Below, one piece after another: positions 59,101 through 64,000 of a DNA stretch of 64,000 bases (position 1 is its first letter; each line of letters starts with the position of its first letter). Origin of the DNA: Seriola aureovittata (Eukaryota > Chordata > Actinopteri > Carangiformes > Carangidae); NCBI RefSeq assembly GCF_021018895.1, contig NC_079375.1, positions 4,927,560 through 4,991,559 on the forward strand. Reading direction: 5' to 3'. The position numbers and the translations under genes are program-made. The notes beneath the pieces are model-generated. The model ran no database searches and was not told the DNA's origin. It worked only from the letters and a program-made list of their open reading frames with translations.

Positions 59101-61004
59101 GTTTTTTTTTTTGTTTTTTTTTTTATTTGCAGACGCACAACTTTGGACCAACCAGCTTCAGTTAATGTCCTTTCTCATTACATAGTGAACTGTATAGAGA
59201 CGACAGAGGCAGTGCAATCAAATGATACTGAATTAATACCCCTGCTGTTGCCAGTTCCAGCGGTGTCCGGTGTCAACGCCAATCTGACCTCTGCTTGTTC
59301 CAGCTGCTCTGATGATTGCTCTGTATTTGTTATTGTAAGGCTGTCAGAGCTTAACTTTGCAGGATAACGTTTATCTGCAGATGAGTATGAGTGTCACTCT
59401 GTCCAAACACGCTGACACAGATTACTCAGAGCTGACTGACTAGTTGCCAGGTTTGAAATAATCCATTTAGTTTGTTGTTAACTTTCTGTCAGATGCATTG
59501 CACTGATTATTTGCAATTTAGTCCATTTTTAAAGATGGGCGCACTTTCATTTGATTCACTCTTTGTGGCCAGGTGAGCCTGACTGAGCACAACAAGAAAC
59601 CTCATCCCCAGGTTATTTGAAAATAAGGTGTTTTTCATGTTTGCGGCTAAATGCCATTTGTCAGGTCTCCAACACAATGTAAATTATCCTCTTTTTTTTT
59701 TTTTTTTTTTTTAAGACTGCCACTGAGGCCTGACTGCAGTGAATGGCGCTGGGCAAAGCTTTTAAATAAAGTGGGTGTGCAGCGTGAAAAGCCTATCAGC
59801 CCGACTCTCAGTGAGACGTTAAGGGGACAGGACAGACTGATGAGAATGAATGGGAGGCAGCCTACCCGCTCGCTTGTTCGCTCTGCATGTATTCAGTTTT
59901 CCATTTTAGTTTTTTTGTTTCTTGGTTTTTTTTCCCTGTCTTTATTCTTTTCTTTTCTTTTCTTTTCTTTTTCTTTTTTTTTTCACTTTTTGTCAGTCTT
60001 ACTGTAAACAAGGAGCTTGGCAAAAAGAAAAACTCTTCTCCTGACTTGCTGTTTTAGAATATATATGCAGCTTTGGCAGGGAAGTACATTATGTTTAGAA
60101 TAATAATTGAAATCACAAAAATCAGCCAGTACAGTAAACAAAGAGGGCCTTAAGCCCAGTGGCTCCTCCTGGAGTAAATCTTCAAAAATGGGTCATAAAT
60201 ATATCGTTTGATTTAACTCTTTTTCTATATTAACTAGCTATCGTACCTTTTAGCTAACATTACTTGGAGAGGAGTAAAGATTGAATTTCTTGGGGACTAC
60301 TTTCAGATGCGAATTAATACACATTTGCCCCAGTTAGTATTTATGTATGCTTTTTCACCTTTATTATTTCTGCATTCTCCTTTCTTTCTTGCTTTATCTC
60401 CTTCTTCTTCTTCCTCCTTTCGTTGTGCTGTCTCTCTCTTTCATTCACTCCCCTCCCTCAAGACATCACACGTCTGTCAGGAATGTGTATTTTGTATTTC
60501 TTTTTTTTTTGCCCTTTGCTACAGTAGCTCTGAAGTGACACCACCCGGGAGATTAGGACTCTTCCATTTACCTCCATACCTCCTCACCTTATCTTCCTAC
60601 ATTTATTATCTTCCGTACACGCTTTGAGCCCGTGACACATGCCATATGGGAACAAAAATTATGCCCGCACCGCTGTACGAATAGTCTTAGTTTAATTGAA
60701 CTGTCATGTTTCTCCTATTTTGCTGATGGTTATTTTCATTCGGAGCCACATCTTAGTAGTGAAATGTGTAGTCAGTATAGATGAATGTCACACAGACTCG
60801 CACACATGTACACACGCGATCGATCAGCTTCTTTCTTGGTGCTGAAGTTTAGATATGGTGTGTTACTGTCCGAGTTGCTTGTTATCCTCTGAGGCCGGGC
60901 AGCTTCTGGTGGACCAGGTGTTTCTTTTTCATTCCACCATAACAAGAATGGGACCATTGATAAGAATTTTCTACCTGCTTATTGAGAAGCAACAGTTTGT
61001 TGAA

Positions 61005-61032
<28 letters not shown>
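61005..61032 (+). repeat. (GT)n microsatellite
   Basis: GT run of 28 bp. Confidence 0.93.
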
Positions 61033-61035
<3 letters not shown>

Positions 61036-62176
61036 GCTGGTTTATGAAGTTGTTTCAATGTTCAGTGGCTTCATTATCTTTATGCATCTGCTCTATTTTG
61101 GGCAGACCCATGTGCATAATTGAAGCATGAAATAAACCTTATTGAATACCTTTCATCTCATCCTCCTCCCCTGCATTAACTGGGTGACGAAGGACAAACA
61201 GTGTCTCGTAAACTGCATTGTGGCATTTAAAATCTCCGGAGAGGTTTTGTATTTCGGGCGTCTGTGTTGTGTTGTTGCCATCACACTTGGCGCTCATTTT
61301 TCGGACGTGGACGTCACGGTGGGGTCGGCTGGAGCAAATCCCACAATGCACCACATAAATGACCCAACAGTCCTGCAGCTACATAAAATCATAGTGGACA
61401 CAGTGGGAAGAGTCTGAGGTCATTCTTGGCTGTAGTTGTTGGTCATTTGGAAATGGCAGGAAGTGGCTTGTTGTGAAATATGTGTCAGTTTGCTGAGTCA
61501 GTCTTTGCACTGAAAAGAAAAGGAAAAAAAAAAAAGTCTCTCTCATCCTCTCAATCCATCCTCTTAAATCATCCTGTTAAGTCCTCTTGTAACATAACTC
61601 CCACAGTAATGTTTCTTTTGCATCGCATCATCCTTTTATCCTTGAAACTATTTTAACACAATTTTAATCACAACCAAGGTCAATGTGTTACGTATTGATT
61701 CATGACAGATTTTGTTATTTATTATTGTATCAAAGATGGGAGGAAAGTGTTTAAGGTCATTTTAAGATGGAATGAGACAGAAGTGAATCTAGTTTGTAGG
61801 TTGTGACTCTGTTTTTTGTAAGAAAATAGATGAAGAAACAGATCAGAACTGAGAGCACAGGTTATTTGCTTCAAACTGACCACAGCAATTCTCTTTTTCC
61901 CTTGTCCACCAATCAGTGATGAGTGAAGAGCTAGTACAGATGGTAGCGAGATACTACAGATGTGGTCACTGAAAACATCCTACCTTTTTAACAGCGTGCT
62001 TCTTTTTGCTCCAGCTCCAAGAGGAATTGCAAGGAAAAGTTGCTGATTAAAGCTAATGGATGAATGGGTTAGAGGAGGTTGTGTATAATAGAACTGGACT
62101 GGACTTCACTGCAGTATACAGTGCTAAGATATAGGATATTGATTGGGACTTCGACATGGCCACCATCGTAGACTGA

Positions 62177-63825
<1,649 letters not shown>

Positions 63826-64000
63826 TGGAGGAGGACACGGAGGAGAGTTCACGATCAGGGAGAGACTCTGTGTCCACGGTGGCCGACCAGACCCCGCTGT
63901 CCGGCACCGAGAAACCGCTCGTCAACGGCACCAACCGCACCAAAGAGGAGAAGAAGAAGGACAAGGACAAGGGAGGGAAGGAGAAGAAGAAGCAGGAGGG
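63826..64000 (+). CDS. pard3: pard3 exon 15 (cut by window end): acidic to Lys-rich region
   Basis: The acceptor is CCGTCTCCCCAG. It enters with two bases that complete a Leu codon, and the frame stays open to the window end (175 nt). It encodes EEDTEESSRSGRDSVSTVAD, then TKEEKKKDKDKGGKEKKK. In PARD3 the acidic EEDTEESSRSGRES block is followed by a Lys/Glu-rich stretch leading to a basic membrane-interacting segment and the coiled coil, which here would lie beyond the window. Confidence 0.96.

Overview
The window is vertebrate, and almost certainly teleost fish, nuclear DNA. It contains short coding exons with GT/AG borders in large introns, abundant (TG)n/(AC)n microsatellites, a Tc1-type transposon and fish-type SINE, LINE, LTR and MITE copies. 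Only one protein-coding gene can be read with confidence: the plus-strand gene for the cell-polarity scaffold Par-3 (pard3, the PARD3/ASIP type rather than PARD3B). The whole window lies inside this gene; both the 5' end and the 3' end are outside. Which teleost co-orthologue it is (pard3aa or pard3ab) cannot be decided here. Layout: 1-9743 is the 3' part of a long upstream intron. Fifteen coding exons follow at 9744, 11945, 14551, 16897, 20188, 20897, 23747, 35440, 36386, 41762, 51680, 53404, 54873, 62241 and 63826; the last runs off the window end. Together they give 2324 nt (about 774 codons) of open frame with matching phases at every junction. They encode the acidic segment before PDZ1, PDZ1 (exons 2-4), a His-rich linker (exon 4), PDZ2 (exons 4-6), a 12-residue microexon (exon 7), PDZ3 (exons 8-9), a Ser/Pro linker (exons 10-11), the aPKC-binding CR3 region (exon 12), a 15-residue in-frame cassette-like exon (13), the Par-1/14-3-3-type Ser cluster (exon 14) and the start of the Lys/Glu-rich C-terminal region (exon 15). 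Established knowledge of the family: Par-3 uses PDZ1 to bind Par-6, PDZ2 to bind phosphoinositides, PDZ3 to bind C-terminal ligands, and CR3 to bind and be phosphorylated by aPKC, building apical junctions and cell polarity. The introns (about 97% of the window) carry a complete but frameshifted Tc1/mariner element in intron 10 with about 217-bp IR/DR-like arms, a TTAA-flanked MITE in intron 13, a 190-bp insertion with 13-bp target duplications and a hammerhead-like core nested in an older inverted repeat in intron 9, a LINE 3' end, three tRNA-type SINE copies, a solo Gypsy-like LTR, a small TIR element, a diverged tandem duplication and many microsatellites. The most interesting unexplained sites are a compact CpG cluster in intron 2 containing a possible antisense first coding exon, GC-rich coding-like islands in intron 7, a (TG)12 tract inside a 3' splice site, and the hammerhead-like motif. 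No prokaryotic system, CRISPR array, tRNA gene or rRNA gene was seen.
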